Of a stretch of DNA of 64,000 nt, positions 8,475 to 16,505 are shown in pieces. The stretch covers positions 62,001 through 126,000 of the forward strand of contig JAFAZF010000014.1 in NCBI GenBank assembly GCA_019239915.1, in the 5' to 3' direction. Each line of letters begins with the position of its first letter. The stretch's first letter is position 1. The notes beneath the pieces are model-generated. The model ran no database searches, was not told where the DNA came from, and saw only the letters and a program-made list of their open reading frames with translations. Both the position numbers and the translations under genes were made by a program. The stretch is from Sphingomonadaceae bacterium (GTDB taxonomy: Bacteria; Pseudomonadota; Alphaproteobacteria; Sphingomonadales; Sphingomonadaceae).

Positions 8475-9497
8475 TCAACTGAACTGCGGGATAACCTCCT
8501 TGCCGAACAGCTCCAGCATCTCCCTGACGCTGGCGTAGTCGCCCGGGCCGGTGATCATCAGCTCCATCGAGTCCGGGTTCACGGTGTCGCGCCAGTCCGC
8601 AATCTCGGCGATCACGTCGTCCGGTGTGCCGGCCAGCGCCTGGCCGCGCGTGAACTCCTCGATCGGAACATGCTCCTGCCGCGCGACGCGCTGCATGAGG
8701 TCGCTTTCCCACGGCAGCGTTCCGGAGCCTGCATTGGCGCCGGCATAATGCGCGAGATAGGCGCGCATCGCCGGCATTACCGCATCCTCGGCGGCCTTGC
8801 GCGTCGTCGCGACCCAGGCGGTGCGGAGGATGCAGACCTCGCCGGTTTCGCGACCGGTCGCCCTGCAGCTCTCGCGGTAGAAGTTCGCCCGTTCCGCCTC
8901 GCCGGCGATGTTGATCATGTTGTCGGACATCCAGCCGTCGCCGAGCGTGGCGGCGCGGCGGATTGCGGCGTCGCTCGATCCGCCGACCCACATCGGCGGG
9001 CCGTTGCGCTGGATTGGCGTCGGCTGGAGCGGCAGGTCCTTCAGTGTCCAGAACCGGCTTTCATGGTTCCAGCGGCCTTCGGTGTGCGCGGTGCGGATGG
9101 CCTTCATAGCCTCGTTCATGCGTGCGCCGCGGCTGTGGATGTCCACGCCGAAAGCGTCGAACTCATAGTCGCGGTAACCCGCGCCGACCCCCATGATCGC
9201 ACGCCCGTTCGAGATGACGTCGAGCGTGTCGAGCTGCTCTGCTACGGCGGCGGGATGGTGCAGCGGGAGGAGGTAGATGCCCGTCACCAGCCGGATCCTG
9301 CTGGTGCGCGCCGCGACCGCGGCGAGAAACACGAAGGGCGCGGATTCGGTGCCGCCGTCGGGCGTGAAGCTATGATGGCCGACGCTGCAGAAATCGAAGC
9401 CGAGATCCTCCGCGAGGAGGCACAGATCGAAGGTCTGCCGATAGGGATCGCGTGACGTCCGGTCGTAGATCTTGGGTACCGTGATGCCGAAGCGCAT
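8475..9497 (-). CDS. LLM-class flavin-dependent oxidoreductase (luciferase-like monooxygenase)
   Basis: The 340-residue luciferase-like protein begins MRFGITVPKIYD and contains EDLGFDFCSVGHHSF, IRLVTGIYLLPLHHPAAVAEQ and PPMWVGGSSDAAIRRAATLGDGWM, all standard for the family. It is distinct in sequence from the following LLM gene, so the two are paralogous family members rather than a recent duplication. A strong GGGGAGGAG lies just before the ATG. The substrate is unknown; many relatives oxidise small organic compounds or aldehydes. Confidence 0.9.
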   Translation of the reverse strand: MRFGITVPKIYDRTSRDPYRQTFDLCLLAEDLGFDFCSVGHHSFTPDGGTESAPFVFLAAVAARTSRIRLVTGIYLLPLHHPAAVAEQLDTLDVISNGRAIMGVGAGYRDYEFDAFGVDIHSRGARMNEAMKAIRTAHTEGRWNHESRFWTLKDLPLQPTPIQRNGPPMWVGGSSDAAIRRAATLGDGWMSDNMINIAGEAERANFYRESCRATGRETGEVCILRTAWVATTRKAAEDAVMPAMRAYLAHYAGANAGSGTLPWESDLMQRVARQEHVPIEEFTRGQALAGTPDDVIAEIADWRDTVNPDSMELMITGPGDYASVREMLELFGKEVIPQFS

Positions 9498-9798
9498 GGG
9501 CTCCTCCCCTTTTATCCACGCCGCCGAGCAGCCGATTCATCATACTCTTTATCCTATCGCCGGATCGCTCCATAATGCTTCGCGCCGCACACGCGGACTG
9601 CCGGTGGGAACGGATACGATTGTTCGAGGCAACAGCGCCTTCGCGCTGCGAGCGCGAGGTTGCCCTGGCAGGCGGCTCAGGCAGCATCCGCACGATCCTG
9701 CAACATAGGTGCCTAAGACAGAGGCGCCTCCCCCCGGCGGGACAACACCAGTTTCTGTCGGGTAGCGGCTCCCGCGGATCGCGGGACGCTGAGGCGTT
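9498..9798. other. Intergenic region within the LLM/esterase gene group, no gene seen
   Basis: No convincing coding region lies in these 301 bp. A compact dyad CCCGCG-GAT-CGCGGG (9771-9785) sits just beyond the esterase stop on the reverse strand. It is not followed by a T-run in that direction, so an intrinsic terminator is not supported. The gap is long for a single operon, and the two LLM genes may have their own promoter here, though none was recognised. Confidence 0.4.
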
Positions 9799-11334
9799 TC
9801 AGCTCATCATGATCGGCGCGTCCTCGCGGTTCCGCAGCCATGGATAGGCCGCCTGCCAGATCGCCAGGCGATCGGCATGTTGGCCATGGACGACTCGGGG
9901 CCGCTCTCCGATCCGTAATGTCGGCCGGCATTCCGGATCATAGCAGGGCCACTTGCCCGTAGCGACCGTCGACGGATCGCCGGTGCGCGCAAAAGCGCCC
10001 CATGCCTCCTGGAGCCGTCGCGACATCGCGTCCGCCTCGGCACCTGCGCCTGAGAGCTTCGCGCCGACTTCCAACGTGCCGAACAGCAGCGGCAGGCAGA
10101 TGTTGTGGCACGCGCCGAGCCCAAGCGTCGGTGAACGCCATTCGAGCTCATAGTGATAGACCGGGTTGCCGGCTGCGGCATGCCCGCGCGCGAACAGCTC
10201 GGTCGGGGCGACGAAGTGCAGGTCGCCGACAAGATGCGACGCGATGGCCCGCGGCGTGGGTGCCTCCCCAAGCGCCGCAAGATCGGTACGGTAGCGTTCC
10301 AGCGCGACGTCGACCTCTGCCCCGTCGGGCAACAGCATCTCGACCAGTGACCTGAGGCGCGTTTCGTCGAAATCCGCAGCGAGCGAGGCATCGTCGAACG
10401 TCTTCCATTCCTGGGCCGTCGTTCCCGTCAGGATCGGGATCGGCGCGGTGCGGCCGGCGAGCGCGGCGAGGATCGGGTGCTCGGGAACCACGTCGCCGTC
10501 GACGAAGGGATGGAATTCGCCGCGCGGCGGCAGGATGCGCTGACCTACGGGGGTCGCCTGTGCGGCCATGATGGCGTCGAGCGGCAGCTGCCGCAGCTCC
10601 GCCGCGGACTTGCTGCCGAATGCGGCGAGAAAGCCGTCGGCGATCTCTGCGGCGTCGGCAGCCGCGATGACGCGTTCGAGGCCACCGCTCTGCAGGATCG
10701 CCTTGTCGAACAGGCTCGCCGCATCTGGATGCGCCATCAGGCAGGCGACGGCGACGCCGCCCGAAGACTGGCCGGTGAGCACGATATTGTTCGGATCGCC
10801 ACCGTAGGCGGCACCCTCGCGACGCAGGAATGCCAGTGCGGCCATGATGTCCTGCAGCGCGAGGTTGGCGCTCGTCTTGGCCGACGTCTCGTCCAGGCGG
10901 TTCGGGGCGTTGATCACGCCCAGTGCGCCGAGGCGGTAGTTCAGCGTCACCACGACCAGATCGGCGCGCTCCGCCAGCCGTGATCCGTTCAGCAGCGGTG
11001 CCGAACCCGAACCGGAGATCATGCCGCCGCCGTGAACGAAGACGAGGATCGGACGCTTCGCGCCATCGGCGGCGGGTGTCCAGACGTTCAGGTAGAGACA
11101 GTCCTCATCCATGCGGCCGCCGCTTCTTGCCAGCTGGCGTGGGCTGATCGTCTGCGGCGCGATCGGGCCGAAGGCCGTGGCGTCGCGAATGCCGGGCCAG
11201 GAGCGCGGCGGATCAGGCCGCCGCCAGCGAAGATCGCCGACGGGCGGAGCGGCGAAGGGGACGCCGCGGAACACCGTCACGCCGCCTTCGCACTCGCCGC
11301 GGAGAGGTCCCAAGCCGGTGGATATGAGGGTCAT
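9799..11334 (-). CDS. Type-B carboxylesterase family protein
   Basis: The 511-residue alpha/beta hydrolase has the type-B carboxylesterase layout: FRGVPFAAPPVGDLRW near the N-terminus, EDCLYLNVWTP, the oxyanion-hole motif FVHGGGM, and the nucleophile elbow GQSSGG (Ser near residue 190). The His region reads GACHNICLPLLFG, close to the usual GxxHxxELPYVFG. Most family members have GESAGG at the elbow, so the Glu-to-Gln change is unusual. No signal peptide is seen, suggesting a cytoplasmic enzyme. Its start overlaps the stop of the upstream VOC gene by 4 bp (ATGA). The ester it cleaves is unknown. Confidence 0.9.
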   Translation of the reverse strand: MTLISTGLGPLRGECEGGVTVFRGVPFAAPPVGDLRWRRPDPPRSWPGIRDATAFGPIAPQTISPRQLARSGGRMDEDCLYLNVWTPAADGAKRPILVFVHGGGMISGSGSAPLLNGSRLAERADLVVVTLNYRLGALGVINAPNRLDETSAKTSANLALQDIMAALAFLRREGAAYGGDPNNIVLTGQSSGGVAVACLMAHPDAASLFDKAILQSGGLERVIAAADAAEIADGFLAAFGSKSAAELRQLPLDAIMAAQATPVGQRILPPRGEFHPFVDGDVVPEHPILAALAGRTAPIPILTGTTAQEWKTFDDASLAADFDETRLRSLVEMLLPDGAEVDVALERYRTDLAALGEAPTPRAIASHLVGDLHFVAPTELFARGHAAAGNPVYHYELEWRSPTLGLGACHNICLPLLFGTLEVGAKLSGAGAEADAMSRRLQEAWGAFARTGDPSTVATGKWPCYDPECRPTLRIGERPRVVHGQHADRLAIWQAAYPWLRNREDAPIMMS

Positions 11335-11843
11335 GCGCCGCGGGCGCGAAGCGGAAGCCGACGCCCGACCTCGCCGTTGAGAATGCTCGTCAGGAAGGCG
11401 CGGCCGCGGAAGCTTACGATCTCGTAGCGGATGTCGAGCACCGGATCGCGGACGAACGCCAGTCCGTCGCCGCTGAGTTCGTGGACGAACCCGAGCGCGA
11501 TCAGGCGCGCGGTCTCATCACGCCAGCGCTCGGCGTAGACGCCGAGATGGTGGACGCCGCCGGGCGGCTTCGCGAACGGCGAATCCGCCGATCCCGCCAC
11601 GCGCTCGATCAGCTCGATGAAGGGCGGTCCCTGGAGCGAATAGCCGATCCGCAGATGCGAATCGTCGATGCAGCCATCCGGGGTGTGGAATTGGGAGACC
11701 ATCTCGAACGGCTCGGCCCAGCCAATGCCTAGGCTTTGCGAAAACGCCGCCATGGCCGCGACCAGATCCGGTACCAGATGTGCGATATGATAGATATTTT
11801 CCGCTAGGATCGCAGACGCCGCTTCTCGCTCCAGCGTGAACAT
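11331..11843 (-). CDS. VOC superfamily (glyoxalase/dioxygenase-fold) protein
   Basis: The 170-residue protein starts IYHIAHLVPDLVAAMAAFSQSLGI, a typical first betaalphabetabetabeta unit of the vicinal-oxygen-chelate fold with a His ligand, and has GVHHLGVYAERW in the second unit with further His residues. Members include glyoxalase I, methylmalonyl-CoA epimerase and ring-cleaving dioxygenases; the length suggests a small lyase or isomerase rather than an extradiol dioxygenase. It is the first gene of the reverse-strand group and is translationally coupled to the esterase by a 4-bp overlap. Confidence 0.8.
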   Translation of the reverse strand: MFTLEREAASAILAENIYHIAHLVPDLVAAMAAFSQSLGIGWAEPFEMVSQFHTPDGCIDDSHLRIGYSLQGPPFIELIERVAGSADSPFAKPPGGVHHLGVYAERWRDETARLIALGFVHELSGDGLAFVRDPVLDIRYEIVSFRGRAFLTSILNGEVGRRLPLRARGA

Positions 11844-12221
11844 CTGCGCCCTACTCCTGTTCGACCACTGCCCAAGCTACCCAAGCGCAGCAACCGGGCA
11901 AGCACTACCGGCATCTAAGCGGCGTGCCGTGGAGCAATGGGGCTCGGAGCTTTGCATTTCGGGCGAGAGCGAGGTGCCGGACCTGGCGGCTGCCGTCGGC
12001 GACGAAGGCCGCGAGCGCGACGGCGCTAGCCGGTTGCGTATCCCGAAGCCCACGTAAATCACTGCCAAAGCGGACCCGAACGGTGAGCATCGACGCTGGA
12101 GACGACGTCTGGCGCAACTCTATGCATGGGGAGCTGAGCGTAAAGCTCGGCGCGGCTCGATCTATGTCGCGACGGGTCGTTTCGCCACGCGCACGGCAAT
12201 CCGTCTGCGCCGCGCTCGTAG
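11844..12221. other. Intergenic region between VOC gene and phaR, no gene seen
   Basis: These 378 bp hold only short overlapping open frames on both strands, none with a Shine-Dalgarno or a recognisable product. The region must carry the promoter for the VOC-esterase group, but no clear -35/-10 pair was found. One forward frame without a start codon (after the TAA near 12056) continues into the antisense of phaR and is not called. Confidence 0.35.
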
Positions 12222-12791
12222 CTATTTCGCAAGCTTGTCGAGCTTCTCCTGGAGACCGGCGAGCTGGCTCTTGAGCTGCGCGAGCTCGTCGGCGCCGCCT
12301 GCGGCTGCGCCTTCGCCTTCGCTCTTGGCCCCAGGCGCGGGATGGGCAGCTTTCTGGAAGGCTCCGGCGGCCGCCTCGAACATCTCCATGTTGCGCTTCG
12401 CGATCTCTGCGAAGGGACCGCCTGAGAAGGCGCCCTGCATGGCGGTGCGAAACTGCGTCTGGTTGCGCTTGAACGCTTCCATCGACGCCTCGAGATATTG
12501 CGGCACCATCGACTGCATCGAATCGCCGTAAAGCGCGATCAGCTGGCGCAGAAAGCTCACCGGGAGCATCGTCTGGCCGCGGCCTTCCTCATCCATGATG
12601 ATCTGGGTGAGGACGTTGTGGGTGATGTCCTCCTCGGTACGGGCGTCGAGCACCTTGAAGTCGCGCCCGTCACGCGTCATCTGCGCGAGATGGTCGAGCG
12701 TGATATAGCTCGAGCTCTCGGTGTTATAGAGCCGCCGATTGGCATATTTCTTGATGATGACGGTATCCGAACCCGACCCCGATCTTGCCAT
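12222..12791 (-). CDS. phaR: Polyhydroxyalkanoate synthesis regulator PhaR
   Basis: The 189-residue protein has the PhaR/PhbF DNA-binding domain with the diagnostic block IKKYANRRLYNT, followed by YITLDHLAQMTRDGRDFKVLDA and the PHB-accumulation regulatory domain TMLPVSFLRQLIALYGDSMQ. The C-terminus is an Ala/Gly/Glu linker and a short coiled coil (LAQLKSQLAGLQEKLDKLA). PhaR represses PHA granule genes and is released by binding to the polymer. The start ATG (12791) has GGAGGA at a good distance; upstream ATGs in frame are discarded because the family begins here. The divergent hydrolase may start only one base away. Confidence 0.95.
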   Translation of the reverse strand: MARSGSGSDTVIIKKYANRRLYNTESSSYITLDHLAQMTRDGRDFKVLDARTEEDITHNVLTQIIMDEEGRGQTMLPVSFLRQLIALYGDSMQSMVPQYLEASMEAFKRNQTQFRTAMQGAFSGGPFAEIAKRNMEMFEAAAGAFQKAAHPAPGAKSEGEGAAAGGADELAQLKSQLAGLQEKLDKLAK

Positions 12792-13899
12792 GAAGACATC
12801 CTCCGCCGCATCTGCGCCCTTGTTGCAGCAAGGCCTAGCATCAATCCATGCCGCACCGCAACACGGCCCGCGGCCGCTACCACTGTTTCTAGACATTGTG
12901 CGCAGCGAAGCTGCAGCATCGCCTAAGCTGATGGCGGCTGCGCTGCGCGGATTACGGCGGTATCAGGAGGCGGAGCGGCCGCCGCATCCTGCAGCGCCGC
13001 CGATTGCCGCGCGTGCTGGCCGCGCAGCATTGTATGATTACGGGACGTGCTCGTCGGCCGACGCGCCTTCGGTGGTCTTCGTGCCGTCGCTGATCAATCC
13101 CGCGCAGGTGCTCGATCTTGCCGAGGGCAAGTCGCTGCTGCGCTGGCTCGCGACCCAGGGCGTTCGGCCCCTCTTGGTCGACTGGGGCACGCCGAGTGCG
13201 GACGATCGCGACCTGTCGATCGCCGGCCATGTCGAGCGCCTGTTGATGCCGCTGCTGGACACTTTGCCGGAGCCGCCGCTGCTCGCGGGCTATTGTCTCG
13301 GCGGACCGATGGCGCTGGCCGCAGCGACGCTACGCTCGGTCCGCGGCGTCGCGTTGCTTGCGGCGCCATGGCGCTTCTCGGGTTTTCCGGCGCCATCCCG
13401 GCAAGGGCTCGCGATGCTGTGGGAGCAGGCGCAGCCGCTTGCACGCCAATTGGGGCTGCTTCCGGTAGAGGTGCTTCAAGCGGGGTTCTGGCAGCTCGAC
13501 CCGAAGGCGCTGGTTGCCAAATATGTGCGGTTCGGCGAGCTCGATCCCGCCGATGATGCCGCGCGTGATTTCGTGTCGCTGGAGGATTGGGCGAATGATG
13601 GGCCGCCGCTCACCTATGCCGCCGGTGCGGAACTGATCGAGGATTTCATCGGCGCGGATGTCACCGGTGCGGGCACCTGGCACGTCGGCGGCCGCGTAGT
13701 CGATCCCAGCGCACTGAACTGTCCGCTGCTGGACGTGGCATCGCGTTCCGATCGGATCGTGCCGTTCGCGAGCGCTGCGGCAATCGGCGACCGGCTCGCC
13801 TTGGCACAGGGGCATGTCGGGATGATCATCGGCCGTCGCGCCCACGAGGCGCTGTGGCAGCCGCTCGCGCGCTGGTTCCGCGACCCTCGATCGACGTAG
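12790..13899 (+). CDS. PHA-synthase-like alpha/beta hydrolase with Cys nucleophile
   Basis: The elbow is GYCLGG (Cys169 if started at 12790), with the nucleophile Cys instead of Ser as in PHA synthases, followed by an Asp in SRSDRIVPF and a His in GHVGM as likely triad members. At about 369 residues it is shorter than class I PhaC and resembles the class III-like hydrolases annotated beside phaR in sphingomonads. The start is uncertain: the ATG at 12790 overlaps the divergent phaR ATG, so a downstream start such as TTG near 12823 or GTG at 12898 is possible. Either PHA polymerisation or depolymerisation would fit the neighbourhood. Confidence 0.75.
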   Translation: MKTSSAASAPLLQQGLASIHAAPQHGPRPLPLFLDIVRSEAAASPKLMAAALRGLRRYQEAERPPHPAAPPIAARAGRAALYDYGTCSSADAPSVVFVPSLINPAQVLDLAEGKSLLRWLATQGVRPLLVDWGTPSADDRDLSIAGHVERLLMPLLDTLPEPPLLAGYCLGGPMALAAATLRSVRGVALLAAPWRFSGFPAPSRQGLAMLWEQAQPLARQLGLLPVEVLQAGFWQLDPKALVAKYVRFGELDPADDAARDFVSLEDWANDGPPLTYAAGAELIEDFIGADVTGAGTWHVGGRVVDPSALNCPLLDVASRSDRIVPFASAAAIGDRLALAQGHVGMIIGRRAHEALWQPLARWFRDPRST

Positions 13900-13913
13900 C
13901 CAGCGGCGCGAGC

Positions 13914-14813
13914 TCATCCCCAGAGACGTTCGCGATACCGATCGAAGCAGCGCGCACCGCAATGCAGGCGGATCAGCGCACCTTCCGCGATCGCCGCGGC
14001 ACGGCGCGGGTCTTCGGCGATCGCGGGCCGCAGCGCCTCGCGGTTCCAAGCTTCGCTATGCTTCACGTCGAGCACGGCATGGAGATCGAAATAGCGTCGC
14101 TCGCGGTCGCTGAGGCCGATGCGGCGCAGCCCCTTGGCGACGAGCGCGGATCGGCCCGGCGCCGTCAGCTCGATCACGCCCAGTGCGCCGACGGAATGCC
14201 ACGCATAGCGGCGGGTCGTCGCCATCGCGGTCATCGCATTGGCGAGACACAGGCTTTCCCATACCGTCTCTTCGATCGAGGGGGTCACACCGAGCGTCTG
14301 GACGAGTTCGTCCAGCATCGGCCCGTGCATACCCTTCGCATTGCCGCGGCCCATTTCGTCCCAATAGTTGCGCGCGAGTTCGAGTTTCGGTTGCGCCGGC
14401 AGCTTCACCTGCGTCAGCGCGACGAGATCGTCGAATCCGGCCTCGCCCGCGGCCTCCTGCTCGAAGAACCACCGTAGTTGATCGGGGTTCGCGTCGGCCG
14501 CGAGCCACGGGAACAGCGGATCACCCTGCCCTGGCCCGTTTTCCTTGAGACCTTCGAACCAGGCAATGAAGCCATCCGCGTCCGCCGGAACAGCCGCCGC
14601 CTGTTCGGTTACCTGGGCGCGCAGCTCCTCGATGAACCCGCCTTCGAGCCGCAGCATCGCGGCATCGCGCTCGATCGTCTTCTGCCAATCGGATTCTGGA
14701 AAGGCTGGCGCCAGGCGCTGCCGGTTCCAGCGCGCGAGTTCGCGCTGGAAATTGCCGTTAAGAAATTGCGACGCGCCGGGATCCGACGCGCCCGAATGCA
14801 ACCGGGTCGCCAT
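13914..14813 (-). CDS. Haem-oxygenase-fold iron-containing redox enzyme family protein
   Basis: The 299-residue all-helical protein shows the pattern of the TenA/haem-oxygenase-like diiron family: an FFEQEAAGEAGFDDLVAL helix, RNYWDEMGRGNAKGMHGPM with acidic and His ligands, then DLHAVLDVKHSEAWNREAL with DxxH and HxxxW. Relatives in this superfamily are non-haem diiron oxygenases or oxidases; the substrate is not evident. GAGGTG precedes the ATG. The gene runs convergently towards the PHA-synthase-like gene, with 14 bp between the stops. Confidence 0.75.
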   Translation of the reverse strand: MATRLHSGASDPGASQFLNGNFQRELARWNRQRLAPAFPESDWQKTIERDAAMLRLEGGFIEELRAQVTEQAAAVPADADGFIAWFEGLKENGPGQGDPLFPWLAADANPDQLRWFFEQEAAGEAGFDDLVALTQVKLPAQPKLELARNYWDEMGRGNAKGMHGPMLDELVQTLGVTPSIEETVWESLCLANAMTAMATTRRYAWHSVGALGVIELTAPGRSALVAKGLRRIGLSDRERRYFDLHAVLDVKHSEAWNREALRPAIAEDPRRAAAIAEGALIRLHCGARCFDRYRERLWG

Positions 14814-14928
14814 GTTGCGAGCACCTCATGTCGGGAACAGTCAGTGCGCAAACGGCCTTGGCGGACCCTAAGTTCCGGGGAAACAAACTGATCCTGATCA
14901 AGCACTAAGGCGGCAGACAGCCAAGATG

Positions 14929-15705
14929 CTACTTGATCGGACCATCCGCCCGCCCTTGAACGAACTGATCCACATAAGGATTTCCGGAGTCGTAGAGCCG
15001 GTCGCGCGGGCCATGCCAGATGATGCGGCCCTGGTAGAGCATCGCCACCCGGTGCGCGATCTTGCGCGCGGACACCATGTCATGGGTGATGGTGAGCGCG
15101 GTGATGCCGAGATCGACGACAAGGCTGACGATAAGATCGTTGATCACGTCGGCGCGGATCGGGTCGAGCCCGGTGGTGGGTTCGTCGAAGAAGACGATCT
15201 CCGGCCGTGGCGCGATCGCGCGCGCCAGCGCGACCCGCTTCTGCATGCCGCCCGAGAGCTCTGCCGGAAAGCGATCGAGCACGTCGGCGCCGAGGCCGAC
15301 GCGCTCGAGATTCTCCTGCGCGACCCGCCGCATGTTGGCGCTGTCGCGGAGCCGGCCCTGCGTCAGCCCGAAGCTGACGTTGCGCCAGATCGGGAGCGAA
15401 TCGAACAGCGCCGATCCTTGGAACAGCATGCCGAACTTCGCGCGCAGCGCCGCGGCATCGCGGTTCGAGAGGCCGATGATTTCGCGCCCGTCGACTTCGA
15501 TCGATCCCGCCTCGGGCGTCAGCAGGCCGAGAATGCATTTCAGCGTTACCGATTTGCCGGTGCCCGAGCCGCCGATGATCGCGACGGATTCGCCGGGCAT
15601 GACCGAGAGGTTGACGCCGTCGAGCACCACCTTGTCGCCGAAGCGCTTCGCGACGTTGATGAGCTTGATCTTGGGGGTCTCACCCGCGCATTCGCCGCGA
15701 TCCAT
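14929..15705 (-). CDS. mlaF: Phospholipid/lipid transport ABC ATP-binding protein MlaF
   Basis: The 258-residue ATPase has Walker A GGSGTGKS (residues 45-52), signature LSGGM, and Walker B IVFFDEPTTGLDP, plus the MlaF-like phrases LFQGSALFDSL and AIAPRPEI. It energises retrograde or anterograde lipid movement between inner and outer membrane together with MlaE. Its ATG shares one base with the MlaE stop (TGATG), so the two are translationally coupled. The family normally works with a periplasmic MCE subunit (MlaD), which is not encoded next to it here. Confidence 0.93.
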   Translation of the reverse strand: MDRGECAGETPKIKLINVAKRFGDKVVLDGVNLSVMPGESVAIIGGSGTGKSVTLKCILGLLTPEAGSIEVDGREIIGLSNRDAAALRAKFGMLFQGSALFDSLPIWRNVSFGLTQGRLRDSANMRRVAQENLERVGLGADVLDRFPAELSGGMQKRVALARAIAPRPEIVFFDEPTTGLDPIRADVINDLIVSLVVDLGITALTITHDMVSARKIAHRVAMLYQGRIIWHGPRDRLYDSGNPYVDQFVQGRADGPIK

Positions 15706-16505
15706 CAGCCGAACGCCAGCACGGTGATGAGCAGGTCCGAGAGCAGGATCAGCACGAAGGCGGAGACGACCGCGTTGGTCGTCGCGCGGCCGACGCCCGC
15801 CGCGCCGCCGTCCGCCTCGAAGCCGTGGTAGCAGCCCATCAGTGCGATGAAGAAACCGAACACCGCCGCCTTGACGACCGACATGACGAGATCGTCCGAC
15901 CGCAGGAATTGCCGCGTCGTCACGAGGTAGTGGGTCGGATTGAAGCCCAGCTTCTCGACCGCGAGCAGATAGCCGCCGAACAGACCGATCGAATTGGCGA
16001 TCAGCACCATGATCGGCAGCGCGATGACCGCCGCGAACAGCCGTGGCGCGATGAGGTAGCGATAGGGATCGGTGCGCAGCGTGGCCATCGCATCGAGCTG
16101 CTCGGTGACGCGCATCGTGCCGAGCTCGGCCGCCATCGCCGAAGACACGCGACCGGCGACCATCAGGCCGACGAGCACCGGCCCGAGCTCGCGGATGATC
16201 CCGAAAACGACGATCGCCGGCACCGTCTGCTGCGCGTTGAAGCGCGAGCCGCCGATATAGATTTGCTGCGCGAGCGCGGCGCCCGTGAAGCTCGCCGTCA
16301 GGCCGACGACCGGCAGCGAATACCAGCCGATCTCGCGCAGCTGCTGGAAGAACCGGCCCGGATAATAAGGCGGCCGCAACGCGCGTCCGATCGTGCGTCC
16401 GGCGAAGATCGTGATGCGGCCGATCGTGGCGAGGATCGCAAGCGTCAGCCTGCCGATATCGGCGAAGGGGCGCCCGATGAGCGGGCTGGTCGAGCTGGCG
16501 GTCAT
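15705..16505 (-). CDS. mlaE: Lipid transport ABC permease MlaE
   Basis: The 266-residue permease has the MlaE signature region: QLREIGWYSLPVVGLTASFTGAALAQQ, the GIIRELGPVLVGLMVAGRVSSAMAAELGTMRVTEQ coupling-helix block (positions about 90-125), and five to six membrane spans. It forms the membrane channel of an Mla/TGD/Ttg2-type lipid transporter with MlaF downstream. It overlaps the alanine racemase stop by 4 bp (ATGA), so all three genes form one transcript. Confidence 0.93.
   Translation of the reverse strand: MTASSTSPLIGRPFADIGRLTLAILATIGRITIFAGRTIGRALRPPYYPGRFFQQLREIGWYSLPVVGLTASFTGAALAQQIYIGGSRFNAQQTVPAIVVFGIIRELGPVLVGLMVAGRVSSAMAAELGTMRVTEQLDAMATLRTDPYRYLIAPRLFAAVIALPIMVLIANSIGLFGGYLLAVEKLGFNPTHYLVTTRQFLRSDDLVMSVVKAAVFGFFIALMGCYHGFEADGGAAGVGRATTNAVVSAFVLILLSDLLITVLAFG

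Noticed and set aside
9771-9785. CCCGCG-GAT-CGCGGG dyad as an intrinsic terminator
   Set aside because: No T-run follows in the direction of the esterase transcript.
11924-12274. 116-residue frame between the VOC gene and phaR
   Set aside because: No Shine-Dalgarno, no domain, Arg/Ser-rich shadow-like composition, and overlap with phaR on the other strand.
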